In this document: positions 1 to 10,703 of the stretch, piece by piece | How positions within the stretch are numbered: the stretch's first letter is position 1 | Layout: each line of letters starts with the position of its first letter | Assembly: GCA_011799875.1 (NCBI GenBank) | Contig: CM022297.1 | Coordinates: 70,320,663 to 70,384,662 of the forward strand | From: Thinopyrum elongatum | Lineage: Eukaryota > Streptophyta > Magnoliopsida > Poales > Poaceae | Reading direction: 5' to 3' | DNA length: 64,000 bases | The notes under the pieces: model-generated | What the model was told of the DNA's origin: nothing | Seen by the model: only the letters and a program-made list of their open reading frames with translations | Databases searched by the model: none | Program-made: the position numbers and the translations under genes

Positions 1-2150
1 TAAATTAAATGATATAGCCACCCTATTTGCTCATGATGATAAGATTCGCTACTACTATATTCTCAAACTATTTCCGTTCTCATTAAAGGGTGATGCTAAG
101 TGCAATACTCTTGCTCCTGGTTGTGTGTGTAGTCCCCAGGATATGATTTATTACTTCTCTGAAAAATATTTTCCTGCTCATAAGAAACAAGCTGCCTTAT
201 AGGAAATATTTAATTTTGTGCAAATTGAAGAAGAGAGTCTCCCACAAGCTTGGGGGAGGCTTCTCCAATTGCTTAATGCTTTGCCTGATCATCCTCTTAA
301 GAAAAATGAAATACTTGATATCTTCTATAATGGACTAACCGATGCTTCTAGGGATTTCCTAGATAGTTGTGCTGGTTGTGTTTTCAGGGAACGAACTATT
401 GGACAAGCTGAAGAATTATTGAATAACATATTGAAAAATTATGATGATTGGACTCTTCCCGAACCACCACTCAAACCTTCTCCAAAGAAGAGGGGTATCT
501 TATATCTTAGTCCTGAAGACATGCAAGAGGCAAAGAAATCTATGAAGGAAAAAGGTATTAAGGCTAAGGATGTCAAAAATTTACCTCATATTGAAGAAAT
601 ACATGGGCTTGATACACCACCACCAGAGGTGGTAGAGGTAAATTCTTTTATAAAGTTTGATGAAAGTGGCATCCCTTACAACAAACATCCTAGTCAATGC
701 CTATATGAATTTGATAGGTACATCATAAAACAAGATCACTTCAATGAAAATGTTATGAAACAATTGAAATACAACTCTAATATGATTGCTCGCTTGAGTG
801 ACTTGTTTTTTAGAATTACTAATGATGTTAGGGGTATGGGAAAGCATGCTTCTATGGTTCAAACTCAACTAGAACAAGTTGCTAAATCTCAAAGAGAATT
901 GCTTGATGAAATGCATAATAATATAAATGACTTTGTTGTTAGAGTAGCAACTAGAAGAGGTAAAATGACTCAGGAACCACTTTATCCTGAGGGGCACCCT
1001 AAAAGAATTGAACAAGACTCTCAAAGAATTAACATTGATGCACCTAGTCCTTCTAAACGGAAGAAGAAAAAGAAAAATGACAGGACTCTACATGCCTCTA
1101 GTGAACCTGAAATAGAAAAACCTCCTGATGATAATAATGGTGCTTCTATTTCTGATGCTGAAACTCAATCTGGTAATGAACATCCACCTAGTGATAATGA
1201 AAAAGATAATGATGATGTTCATGAAGGCACTCAACCAGACAATGATAAACAACCAAATAATGATGTTGAAATAGAAACAGCTGTTGATCTTGATAACCCA
1301 CAACCTAAAAATAAAAGATATAATAAAAGAGACTTTGTTGCTAGAAAACATGGAAGAGAAAGAGAACATTGGGTTCAAAAACCCATGCCCTTTCCACCTA
1401 AATCAACTAAAAAAAATTGATGAAGAATTTGAACACTTTGCTGAAATGCTTAGGCCAGTCTTTTTGCGCACTCGCTTGACTGATATCTTAAAGATGACCC
1501 CTTATGCAAAATATATGAAAGACATCATCATTAATAAGAGAAAAATACCTGAAGCTGAAATCTCCACCATGCTTGCTAATTATTCTTTTAAGGATGGAGT
1601 ACCTAAAAAACTTGGAGACCCAGGAATACCAACTATACCTTGCTCCATCAAAAGAAGTTATGTTAAAACTGCTTTGTGTGATCTAGGAGCTAGTATTAGT
1701 GTTATGCCTTTCTCCTTATATAAAAGACTTGATTTGAATAAACTCACACCTACTGAAATATCTTTGCAAATGGCTGACAAATCAACTGTCATACCTATCG
1801 GTATCTGTGAGGATGTGCCCGTTGTTGTAGCAAATGTTACTATCTTAACTGACTTTATTATACTTGAGATGCCCGAGGACGACAACATGTCAATTATCCT
1901 TCGTAGAACCTTCTTGAATACTGCAGGGGCTGTTATTGATTGCAATAAAAGCAAGGTCAGTTTTCATATCAATGGTAATGAACATACGGTGCACTTTCCG
2001 AAGAAACAATTCCAAGTGAATGGTATTAATGTTATTGAAAAATCACCGACACTCACTATTGGAAGTTTTCAACTACCTCTACCTACTGTCAAAAAGAAAT
2101 ATGAAATGCTTATTGATGGGGACATGCATATCCCCGTTGAGGTAACTTAG
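1..2150 (+). pseudogene. Gypsy gag-protease relic (ORF1 of Athila-like copy 1)
   Basis: The gag core is recognisable from about 30 to 400 (the QAWGRLLQLLNALPDHPLKK stretch near 240-300). An acidic, lysine-rich linker follows, then a retropepsin-like domain around 1660-1990 with the ALCDLGAS active-site segment. The second protease landmark is damaged: the sister copy at 41671-44426 reads IILGRPFL, here it is IILRRTFL. Other lesions: a short deletion near 105-115 that removes the conserved Trp of the gag motif, an in-frame TAG at about 199, and a frameshift in the A-run near 1410 that moves the protease into another frame. The protein would make capsid and process it. The upstream third is outside the window. 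Confidence 0.85.
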
Positions 2151-2939
2151 TGTTTTACGAAAGTTCTTTGGTTTCATGCTAATCGAAGGTGGTTGTTAAT
2201 AAGACTTGATCAACCTTATTAATGGATCATTTTTTAGAGGTATGAAGTTGATGGATTTAGTAAGCACAACCTTCTTCTCCCAACTTTTATTTTTTGTTTT
2301 CTCTTATTTAAATAAAATAAAATGCCATGTTTTGTCTGTTTTCTGAATTTCTCGTGCAATAAAAAAATGACCAAAAAATAAAAGTTCTTAGAATGCCCTG
2401 AAAATTTAATACGTTTTTTTTCTGAATATTTTTGAATTTCTGGTACAAATAACATCAGAGGGGGGTGCACCAGGCAGGCACAACCCACCTGGGCGCGCCA
2501 GCAGCCCCAGGCGCGCCCTGGTGGGTTGTGGTCCCCACGTGGGCCCCCTCACTTATCTCTTTAGCCCATGTCATCATATACCTCCAGAAAAAAATCACCA
2601 TTGCTCTCTCTCTCTCGTGTTCTTGCTCTCAAACCCGCGGATTTCGATCTCTTTGCTCGAAGCTCCGTTCCCGAAACTATTTTGGGGGATTGCTACTTGG
2701 TATGTGACTCCTCCATTGCTCCAATTAGTTTTTGCTTTAGTGGATTATATTTTGAATAATTAGCTACTCTTGGTGCTGCTGTAGATGAGCTTGCATGTTG
2801 AATTCTTAGAGTTCTAAGTAGTTTGAATGCTTAATATAGCCTCTATGCCTCCTTATGAGTAGTTGCTATCAATCTTGTGAAGTTTTGTTGACAAAAATTT
2901 TGTGTCCCAAATTTTTTCAGAAATTGTTCGCAAATAAAA
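2151..2939 (+). promoter_or_regulatory. LTR-like internal promoter and spliced leader before ORF2
   Basis: Between protease and ORF2, about 2330-2600 resembles the U3/promoter part of this family's own LTR. Shared features are the AATAAAAGTTCT block, a GGAATG/GAATGCCCTGAAA-like block and a GC-rich inverted repeat. The inverted repeat has perfect arms ACAACCCACC (2480-2489) and GGTGGGTTGT (2520-2529), with inner arms GGGCGCGCC and GGCGCGCCC. A CT-rich stretch follows. Then comes a plausible intron, with GTATGTGACT donor at 2700 and TTTTTTCAG acceptor ending at 2920 (221 bp), which would place ORF2's ATG 19 bases into the next exon. The minus-strand copy has the same layout with a 216-bp intron (41126-40911). 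Promoter function is inference; the homology and the splice signals are visible. Confidence 0.6.
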
Positions 2940-3956
2940 ATGCAATTCTTTAGGAGTTCTTCGAGGAAGAGGTCTACGGAGGCATCATATAGTAGTGGCT
3001 CGATACGTCGGTCTTCTGTCGAACCATGTGCAAGTTCAATACGGGATGCCGCTACCAAATCATGCCTATGGCCGTGCGATGATTTCATGGTGAGTGTAGG
3101 TATTAAAGAAGAATTTGAGCAATATATTCACAACGTCGAGCTTGGTCCCTACGTTGAAGATAAGTGCATCCAGCATCTTAGCCTCACAGAAATGTTTACT
3201 AAAGAATTTAAATTTCATCCTCGTGAGTCTAGAGTTTCATTTAAACTTTATGACCGTCCATTTACCATGCCTCTAGAAGTGTTTTGTCGTATTTGTAAAA
3301 TTCCATTTTGGGGTTCGCTGGACGAGCCACCACTATCTGAGTATGAGTCATTTTTTATTAATCTTTGCTACGGTGAGGATAGAGGAGTGACACAAGGTAG
3401 AATAAAAAGTATTCATTTCCCATCAATTCAATACTTTGCACTGTTTAATGGCAAATGCTTCGTAGGCAAGCAAGATTGTAGCACACTGTGTGCTCCTGAC
3501 TTGAGCCTCATACACACTGCTCTGACCGATATTAAACGTTATAACCTTGGGGCGATTGTTGCACGTAGATTGCAACACAACGCTGGTAGTGGTTATTTTT
3601 ATGGTGAGATTAATGCTTCTCGCTTAGCTAAGGAGGTTGGTGTTTCACCTCTGCCTTATGACCCCATCCTACCCACTCAGTACCTAGACTTTGATGCCAT
3701 GAAACGTCATAAGTTCCTTAAGGGCAATATTAATGATTATACTTATAACTTGAGGTTCGATAAAGAAACTATTGTTCATACTGTTTTGCCTGCGCCTACT
3801 CTCTTTGATTATCATAGCAAAGGTAGATATTATGTTTTTGAGAGCGAGGCCCGCGCGCACAACGCGGAGGTTGTGGCTGCTCGGCAGGTTGAGGAGGCTG
3901 CACCAAGAGCCTCCGTGAGCTATCAATCTGACTATTATGCAGGCCACGGATGGTGA
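2940..3956 (+). CDS. Athila-like retrotransposon ORF2 protein, 338 aa, unknown function
   Basis: An uninterrupted ORF sits in the place where autonomous relatives carry pol/env. The N-terminus is basic and serine-rich (FRSSSRKRS). The body has conserved blocks WPCDDFMV, KIPFWGS, IHFPSIQYFALFNGKC, LCAPDLSL, YNLGAIVARRLQ, LPAP.LFD and SKGRYYV. It resembles the plant proteins annotated as Athila ORF1 or retrotransposon hypothetical proteins, which is a family-level recognition, not a function. No transmembrane segment, zinc finger or catalytic motif is evident. A sister ORF of 337 aa lies at 39876-40889 (minus) and a truncated one at 26883-27547. The start is the first ATG after the predicted acceptor at 2920. 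Confidence 0.75.
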   Translation: MQFFRSSSRKRSTEASYSSGSIRRSSVEPCASSIRDAATKSCLWPCDDFMVSVGIKEEFEQYIHNVELGPYVEDKCIQHLSLTEMFTKEFKFHPRESRVSFKLYDRPFTMPLEVFCRICKIPFWGSLDEPPLSEYESFFINLCYGEDRGVTQGRIKSIHFPSIQYFALFNGKCFVGKQDCSTLCAPDLSLIHTALTDIKRYNLGAIVARRLQHNAGSGYFYGEINASRLAKEVGVSPLPYDPILPTQYLDFDAMKRHKFLKGNINDYTYNLRFDKETIVHTVLPAPTLFDYHSKGRYYVFESEARAHNAEVVAARQVEEAAPRASVSYQSDYYAGHGW

Positions 3957-4982
3957 TTACCAAGCTAGGCCAAAACCCTAAGCTTGGGGGAGTACGTATT
4001 TCCACCGACATTACATTCATGTTCACATATTTCATTCCAGTTGTCGGTGTTCACACTTTTTCATTTGTATTATCCATGCTAGAATTATTTTCTCGCTTTC
4101 TTCTTGTGTGTTTGAAAAACTTTGAGAAAATCCAAAAAATGTTTCCTGTTTCTTTTCGGTTTTTCTTTATAGTCTAATTAGTTGTAGTTTTAAAAAGAAA
4201 ACCCAAAAAAAAATTCTTGTTCTTCTTTTGCTTGTTGGGAGCTCTCCCGTGTAAATAGTTTTTCTTGTTTTTTGTTTTTCTTTTTCCTTAATTTGCTTTC
4301 TTTAAGAAAAAACTAAAAACTCCAAAAATATTTCAGTGTGTTTCTCTGAATTTCTTTTCCTTTTATCTGAGTCATACCAAGGAGAAGACCACGATGAATA
4401 TGTCGAGTGGCTCTCATATGCATTGATATTGATCTAACAAAGAGCACAAATTACCTTGTCTTCTCCTTTTGAATAAAATGTTTGCAGATTCCAGCTTAGT
4501 CCACAACACTCTTGCACTATTATTATTTTCATATCATTCGGTCATGCAAGCGAAAGGCAATGATGGCGATATTTGATGAAATGGCTATGGCAGAGACAAA
4601 CGGGTATGAACTCAACTTGTTCTGTTTTTGTAAATATGTTTATCCTAGTATCCATGATTCAACATATTATGGTCAAACATGTTTGCAATGACAATTAGAG
4701 ATTATAGTTTCTCATGCCATGCTTAAGTAGCTAGGAGTGGATAATGATTTATCATGGATGTCAACATGCATTAAAATGATCGTGATGTAGTATGATGACA
4801 TGGTATCCTCCTCTGAATGTTTCAAGTGGCTTGACTTGGCACATGTTTATGCATGTAGTTGAATCAAAACCAACATAGCCTCTACGATATTTATGTTCAT
4901 GGTGTCCATATCCTACTCATGCTAGTATTCAATGTTCATTATGCATAACACATGTTCATGACCATTCATTATGCTAGTATTC
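3957..4982 (+). other. 3' noncoding region of Athila-like copy 1, with internal PPT-like tract
   Basis: No ORF is convincing here. The 14-mer AAGCTTGGGGGAGT at 3980-3993, just after the ORF2 stop, is identical to the element's true polypurine tract (29659-29672 in copy 2). The region matches copy 2 from 27548 to about 28555. It then stops: about 1.1 kb of 3' noncoding sequence, the true PPT and the first dozen LTR bases are missing. At the junction ATGCTAGTATTC occurs twice (4919-4930 and 4971-4982), a short duplication typical of filler DNA at a deletion. Confidence 0.7.
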
Positions 4983-6383
4983 CGTCGTATCTACTTTTCC
5001 TAACGCTTTTGCTCTAGTTTTGGACTCTAATTTGCATGATTTGAATGAAACTAACCCGGACTTACGCTGTTTTCAGCAGAACTACCATGGTGTTGTTTTT
5101 GTGCAGAAATAAAAGTTCTCGGAATGGAAGGAAACTTTTTGGAGATTTATTTTACAATAAAAGAAAAATACTGGAGCCAAGAACCACCGGAGGGGGGGCC
5201 CCTGGGTGAGCACAACCCACTAAGGCGCCCCCCTCCAGGCGCGCCCAGGTGGCTTGTGCCCACCTGGTAGCCCCGCGAACCCTGATTCTGACTCCTTAAA
5301 TACCTATATTTGGAGAGAAAAAATCAGGGAGGAAGAATTATCGCGTTTCACGAGACGGAGCCGCCGCCACCTCCTGTTCTTCATTGGAAGGCCAGATCCG
5401 GAGTTCGTTTTGGGCTCCGAAGAGGGGAATCTTTGATCTTCGTCATCACCAACCCTCCTTCATCGCCAATTCCATGATGCACCACACTAGGAGTGAGTAA
5501 TTCCTTCGCAAGCTCGCCGGTCGGTGAGGAGTTGGATGAGATTCATCATGTAATCGAGTTAGTTTTGTTAGGGCTTGATCCTTAGTATCCACTATGTTCT
5601 GAGATTGATGTTGTTATGACTTTGCCATGCTTAATGCTTGTCACTTTGGGCCCGGGTGCCATGATTTCAGATCTGAACCATTTATGTTTCCACCATTATA
5701 TCTATGATCTAGATCCGATCTTGCAAGTCATATTCACCTATTACGTGTTACGATCCGTAAACCCCGGGGTGACAATAATCGGGATACTTTCCGGTGATGA
5801 CCGTAGTTTGAGGAGTTCATGTATTCATTAAGGGTTAATGCTTTGTTCTGGTTCTCTATTAAAAGGATGCATTAATATCCCTTGGTTTCCTTATTGACCC
5901 CGCTGCCACAGGAGGGTAGGACAAAAGATGTCATGCAAGTTCTTTCCATAAGCACATATGACTATTTACGGAATACATGCCTACATTATATTTATGAACT
6001 GTAGCTAGTTTTGTATCACCCTAGGTTATGACTGTTATATGTTGAATATCATCCAACGAATTCACCGATCCAATGCCTACGAATTTTCCACATATCGTTC
6101 TTGCTAAGTTACTACTTCTGTTGCTACTGTTACACTTTCTATAAAATCATTGCTATCACTGTTACCGTTACTGCTACTATTATCACTGCTATCAAAATTG
6201 TCATATTACTGTGCTACTGATCACTTTGCTGCAGATAATTAATCTCCAGGTGTGGTTGAATTGACAACTCAACTACTAATACTTACAAATATTCTTTGGC
6301 TCCCCTTGTGTCGAATCTATAAATTTGGGTTGAATACTCTACCCTCGAAAACTGTTGCGATCCCCTATACTTGTGGGTTATCA
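4983..6383 (+). mobile_element. 3' LTR of Athila-like copy 1, missing its first ~12 bp
   Basis: Aligns along its length with the LTR at 29673-31073, from ATCTACTTTTCCTAACGC to the terminal CCCCTATACTTGTGGGTTATCA. The expected TGATACGTCTCC start has been deleted. It contains the GC-rich inverted repeat (about 5210-5260), a TATA-like AAATACCTATATTTGG near 5297, and the leader with GCCGCCGCCACCTCC near 5360. Confidence 0.85.
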
Positions 6384-6627
6384 GGATGGCTTTGGACCTG
6401 AAAAAAGCTCATGAAACCATTAGGAGGACGGTATTCCATTTCAGCTAGAAAAAAAAGAATGTTTGTTATTATGATAGTTAACATAGATACTTAACATGTC
6501 CAGTTCACACTTCACCAAAGTACTAAATCAAATTCAAGCAGGTACAGAACACAAGTTAGTATGCATAATCTAGAGTAAATTCAAGATAGTCTTAAAACAC
6601 TTGACAACACATCCAATTTGAAGATAG

Positions 6628-6676
6628 TCTCTCTCTCTCCCCCCCCCTCTCTCTCTCTCACACACACACACACATA
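6628..6676. repeat. CT/C/CA compound microsatellite
   Basis: A run of CT repeats broken by a poly-C tract passes directly into (CA)n and then AAATAAATAAA. It lies in the Harbinger 3' flank and is a likely length-polymorphic site. Confidence 0.9.
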
Positions 6677-6724
6677 AATAAATAAAGTTGTTTCCCAAAG
6701 CAGCAAAAGTAATGTAAACTACAA

Positions 6725-7263
6725 CTAGTTGTTTGTATCTTCACCAAAAAAAATCCAAATATGCTCGACCAAATCATCATTGAGCCGATTGCGCATGAAC
6801 CGGTCATGTATCTCAACATCTCTTCTAATCACGTCGGCGAACAAAGGTGTAGACACACTAATCGCTGTCGGCGCAGAGCAGTGGATGATCCTAAAGCTTC
6901 ATTCAAATGAAAGGTAACTCCACACCCTTCTCATCTTCGAGTATCATGTTGTGCATGATTGCGCACGCTTTCATTATGTTGCAAATATCTATTTGATCCC
7001 AAAGTCATGATGGTTTTGCCACAATTTTGAAGCGTTGTTATAGAACTCCAAATGCACGTTCAACATCTTTCTCGCACCTTCTTGTTTCCTTTGCAAGTAA
7101 CTTGTCCTTTTCAGTTTGAGGCAGCTGAATGGTTTTCACAAAAACAAGCCACTCCAAATATATTCAATCTACAAGATAATATCCCTTCTTGTATTGTTGC
7201 TCATTGACATAGTAGTCTACCCTAGGAGAATTCCCTTACAATGTTTCAGTGAACAATGGCGGC
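6725..7263 (-). pseudogene. PIF/Harbinger transposase, C-terminal block
   Basis: Read from 7263 downward, one frame gives PPLFTE, then NSPRVDYYVNEQQYKKGYY, LPQTEKDKLLA, KDVERAFGVL, QRFKIV and IMKACAIMHNMILEDE. These are the landmark motifs of the DDE nuclease C-terminus of plant Harbinger transposases; the Glu of DVERAFGVL is the expected third acidic residue. Further down, DDLVEHIWIFFGED ends with TAG at 6725-6727, matching the usual C-terminal ending. In-frame stops occur (after FTETL, after YYLVD, after FGVL and elsewhere) and the frame shifts near 6900, so it cannot be made as one protein. Confidence 0.85.
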
Positions 7264-8871
7264 TGACATGGCTTGAGACTACGTCGGCATTTCCCCAAAG
7301 AGGAAGGGATGATGCAGCACAACTACGGTAAGTATTTCCCTCAGTTGTGAAACCAAGGTATCAATCAAGTAGGAGAACCAAGCAACACTATGTAAACAGT
7401 ACCTGCACACAAAGAACAAATACTTGCAACCCGACGCGTAAGAGGGGTTGTCAATCCCTCCTCGGTAAAAAGATAGATTAATTTGTATGAGATTGGATAA
7501 ATAGATCTGAATAAAATGAGAAATAAAATGGGTAAAGGAAAAGTGCAGCAAGGTATTTTCAGGTTTTTGGAATAATAGATTTGAAAACAAATATGATAAA
7601 AGATAGATCTGAAAGCAATATGATAAAAGATAGACCCGGGGGCCGTAGATTTCACTAGTGGCTTCTCTCGAGAAAATAGCATACGGTGGGTAAACAAATT
7701 ACTGTTGGGCAATTGATAGAAGAACAAATAATTATGACTATATCCAAGGCAATGATCATGAATATAGGCATCACGTCCAAGATTAGTAGACCGACTCCTG
7801 CATGCATCTACTACTATTACTCCACACATCGACCGCTATCCAGCATGCATCTAGTGTATTAAGTTCATGGAGAAATAGAGTAATGCAATAAGAACGATGA
7901 CATGATGTAGACAAGATCTATTCATGTATGAATAGACCCCATCTTGTTATCCTTAATATCAATGATACATACGTGCCTCGCTACCCCTTCTGTCACTGGG
8001 TGTGGACACCGCAAGATGGAACCCATCCCAAAGCACCTCTTCCCATGGCAAGAAAAATCAATCTAGTTAGCCTAACTAAACCAAAGATTCGGAGAAGAAA
8101 TACGAGGCTATAAATAATCATGCATAAAATAGATCAAAGAAGACTCAAATAATATTCATGGATATAGATCTGATCATAAACTCGAACTTCATCGGATCCC
8201 AACAAACACACTGCAAAAAGTCATTACATCAAATAGATCTTCAAGAGACCATTGTATTGAGAATCAAAAAGAGAGAAAAAGCCATCTAGCTACTGCCTAC
8301 GGACCCGTAGGTCTATGGTGAACTACTCACGCATCATCAGAGAGGCACCAATGAGGATGATGAACCCCTCCGTGATCGTGTTCCCCTCCGTCAGAGTGCC
8401 GAAATAGGGCTCTAGATTGGATCTCGTGGTTCTGGAACTTGCGACGGTTGGAATTGGGTTTCGTCGACTCCCCTAGTGTTTTTGGAATATTTGGGTATTT
8501 ATAGAGCTTAGAGGCGGTGGAGGAGACCCCTGTGGGCCCCACAACCCATCAAGGCACGCCTGGGCCTCCTGGTGCGCCCTGGTGTGTCATGGGCCCCACG
8601 GTCCTCCTCTCCGGTACTTCCTTGGCTCCCAAGTTGTCTTCTGGTCCAAAAACGATCTCCAAAAAGTTTTGCTACGTTTGGAGTCCTTTTAATAGGGATA
8701 TTCTGCGAAGTAAAAAACAAGCAAAAAACAGCAACTGGCACTGTGCACTATGTCAATAGGTTAGTCCCAAAAATGATATAAAGTTGCATTAAAATGATTG
8801 TAAAATATCCAATAATGATAATATAATTGCATGGAACAATCAAAAATTATGGATACGTTGGAGACGTATCA
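7264..8871 (-). mobile_element. 3' LTR of the Sabrina-like element
   Basis: In minus-strand sense it starts TGATACGTCTCCAACGTATC at 8871 and ends at TGACATGG/CCATGTCA at 7264. A GC-rich segment with GGGCCCCAC inverted motifs near 8510-8620 precedes the promoter region. Open frames of up to 154 aa inside it have no family resemblance and are treated as noncoding. Confidence 0.9.
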
Positions 8872-8887
8872 GCATCCCCAAGCTTAA
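8872..8887 (-). other. Polypurine tract of the Sabrina-like element
   Basis: In minus-strand sense the sequence TAAGCTTGGGGATGC immediately precedes the LTR start TGATACG, the expected place and composition for plus-strand priming. Confidence 0.8.
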
Positions 8888-10214
8888 TTCCTACTCGTCC
8901 TCGAGTAGGTAAATGATAAAAACAGAATTTTTGATGTGGAATGCTGCCTAACATGTTCATCACATATTCTTTTCTTTTGTAGCATGGACATTTGGACTTT
9001 TAGATGGTTCAAAGCAATAGTCTAGTTTTGACATGAAGACTTCAATACTCAAGCATATCAACAAGCAACCATGTCCTTCAAAATATAAACACTAAAGAAA
9101 GTTATCCCTAGCCCATCATGCTCAATCATTGATCCATTCACGAAACACACTCGAATATTAGCTACACACAATGCACAAATATGATCACACTGCTCCATAG
9201 TTGGTGCTTTATAACAGAAGATGGAGACTCAAAAAAATAAAAATTGCATAAAAGTAAATAGATAGGCCCTTTGCAGAGGGTAGCAGAGATTTGTAGAGGT
9301 GCCAGAGCTCAAAGCTTAAATTAAGAGATAAAAAATATTTTGAGAGGCATGCTTTTCCCGTCAACGAAATCGACCAAGTAATTCCCAACACTTTCCATGC
9401 TAGATATATCATAGGCGGTTGCCAAACATAAAATAAAGTTTATTCCTTTTTCCACCATACTTTCACACTCCACGGCTAGCCATATCCACGGGTATCGTCC
9501 ATACCAACACTTTCCAAGGAATTTATTATTTGCCAACGTAAAGTAAATTTCTTTTTTCATTTCGGGACTGGGCATCCCTATTACCGTTGTAATCTCATGC
9601 AATGACAAGTGAATAAACACTCATCTTGAGAATAACACATCTAGCATGGAAAATATTGGCCACCCCCCGCCGCTTCATGAGTGGTACGGGCACACAAAAA
9701 GGAAATTCATTTTGAAAATTAGAGTTGGCACATACAAATTTACTTAGAACGGCACGGAAATACCGCATATAGGTAGGTATGGTGGACTCATATGGCAAAA
9801 CTGGTTTTATGGATTTTGGATGCACAAGTAGTATTTCTACTTAGTACAAGTGGAGGCTAGCAAAACAGATTGAGAAGCAACCAACCAAGAAACAAAAATT
9901 CTCATAAACGAGCATTAAGCATAACTAACACCGAATAATGCACCACAAGTAGGATGTAATTTCATTGCATAACTATTGACTTTCGTGCTTGCATAGGGAA
10001 TCACAAACCTTAACACCAATATTCTTACTAAAGCATAATTACTGACCAACATGACTCACATATTACTATCAACATATCTCAAAACTATTACAAAGAATCA
10101 AGTTTATTTTGTCCAATGATCTTCATGAAAGTTTTTATTATATCCCTTTTGAATATCTATCACTTTGGTACTAGTTTCATATGTTGCAATTGCTTTTGAT
10201 AAGCTCAAACAAAT

Positions 10215-10440
10215 TTAAGTGAAGAACATGTGCATAAAAATTTTCTTCTCTCAAAATAATATAAGTGAAGCATGAGAGAATTTCTTCAAAAATTTACTAA
10301 CTCTCAAATAAATCTAAGTGAAGCATGAGATAATTTCTTCGAAAATATTAAAGCACACCATGCTCCAAAAGATATAAGTGAAGCACTAGAGCAATTCCAT
10401 AGCTCAATTTTTTTTAAGTGAAGCACATAGAGCAATTCTA
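10215..10440. repeat. Degenerate repeat around TAAGTGAAG(CA)
   Basis: TAAGTGAAG occurs at about 10216, 10262, 10315, 10375 and 10415. The first unit continues AACATGTGC. The next four carry GCA, followed by CATGAGA or AGAGCAATTC-like tails. Spacing is 40-60 bp, so this is a decayed tandem array and not a clean satellite. Confidence 0.75.
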
Positions 10441-10623
10441 ACAAATCATAGCATAATTTTGGCTTTCTCAAATAGGTGTGGTCAGCAAGGATAGTTGTGA
10501 CAAACTAAAAAGCAAAACAAGCAAAGACTCATATAATACAAGACGCTCCAAGCAAAACTCATGATATGTGATGAATAAAAATATAGCTCCAACTAAAATT
10601 ACCGAAGGTTGTTAGAAGAAAGA

Positions 10624-10703
10624 GGGGATGCCTTCTGGGGCATCCCCAATCTTAGTTGCTTGATTCTCCTTGAATATTAACTTGGGGTGCCATGGGCATC
10701 CCC
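10624..10703. repeat. Two GGGGATGCC hairpins resembling the PPT
   Basis: GGGGATGCC (10624-10632) pairs perfectly with GGCATCCCC (10639-10647) over a 6-base loop. A second, slightly imperfect pair is at 10684-10691 and 10695-10703. In minus sense each reads AAGATTGGGGATGCC, one base from the element's own PPT (AAGCTTGGGGATGC). Confidence 0.75.

Larger units (their letters stand above)
1..6383 (+). mobile_element. Non-autonomous Athila-like Gypsy LTR retrotransposon, copy 1 (5' end outside window)
   Basis: Order on the plus strand is gag-protease relic (1-2150), LTR-like internal leader (2151-2939), intact ORF2 (2940-3956), a 3' noncoding region cut short near 4982, and an LTR (4983-6383). The same architecture recurs at 26871-31073 and, reversed, at 36369-45889. 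No reverse transcriptase, RNase H or integrase is present between protease and LTR, so the element depends on another element for pol. The LTR ends in the GGGTTATCA seen in the sister copies. The base after the LTR starts the Harbinger relic. Placement in the Athila lineage is inference from the tRNA-Asp-type primer site of the complete copy and the gag/protease type. Sabrina and WHAM are Triticeae families of this kind, but no family name can be fixed by eye. Confidence 0.85.

Noticed and set aside
7365..7829. 154-aa minus-strand frame in the Sabrina-like LTR
   Set aside because: It lies wholly in the LTR. The counterpart in the other LTR is broken to 108 aa, with no domain resemblance.
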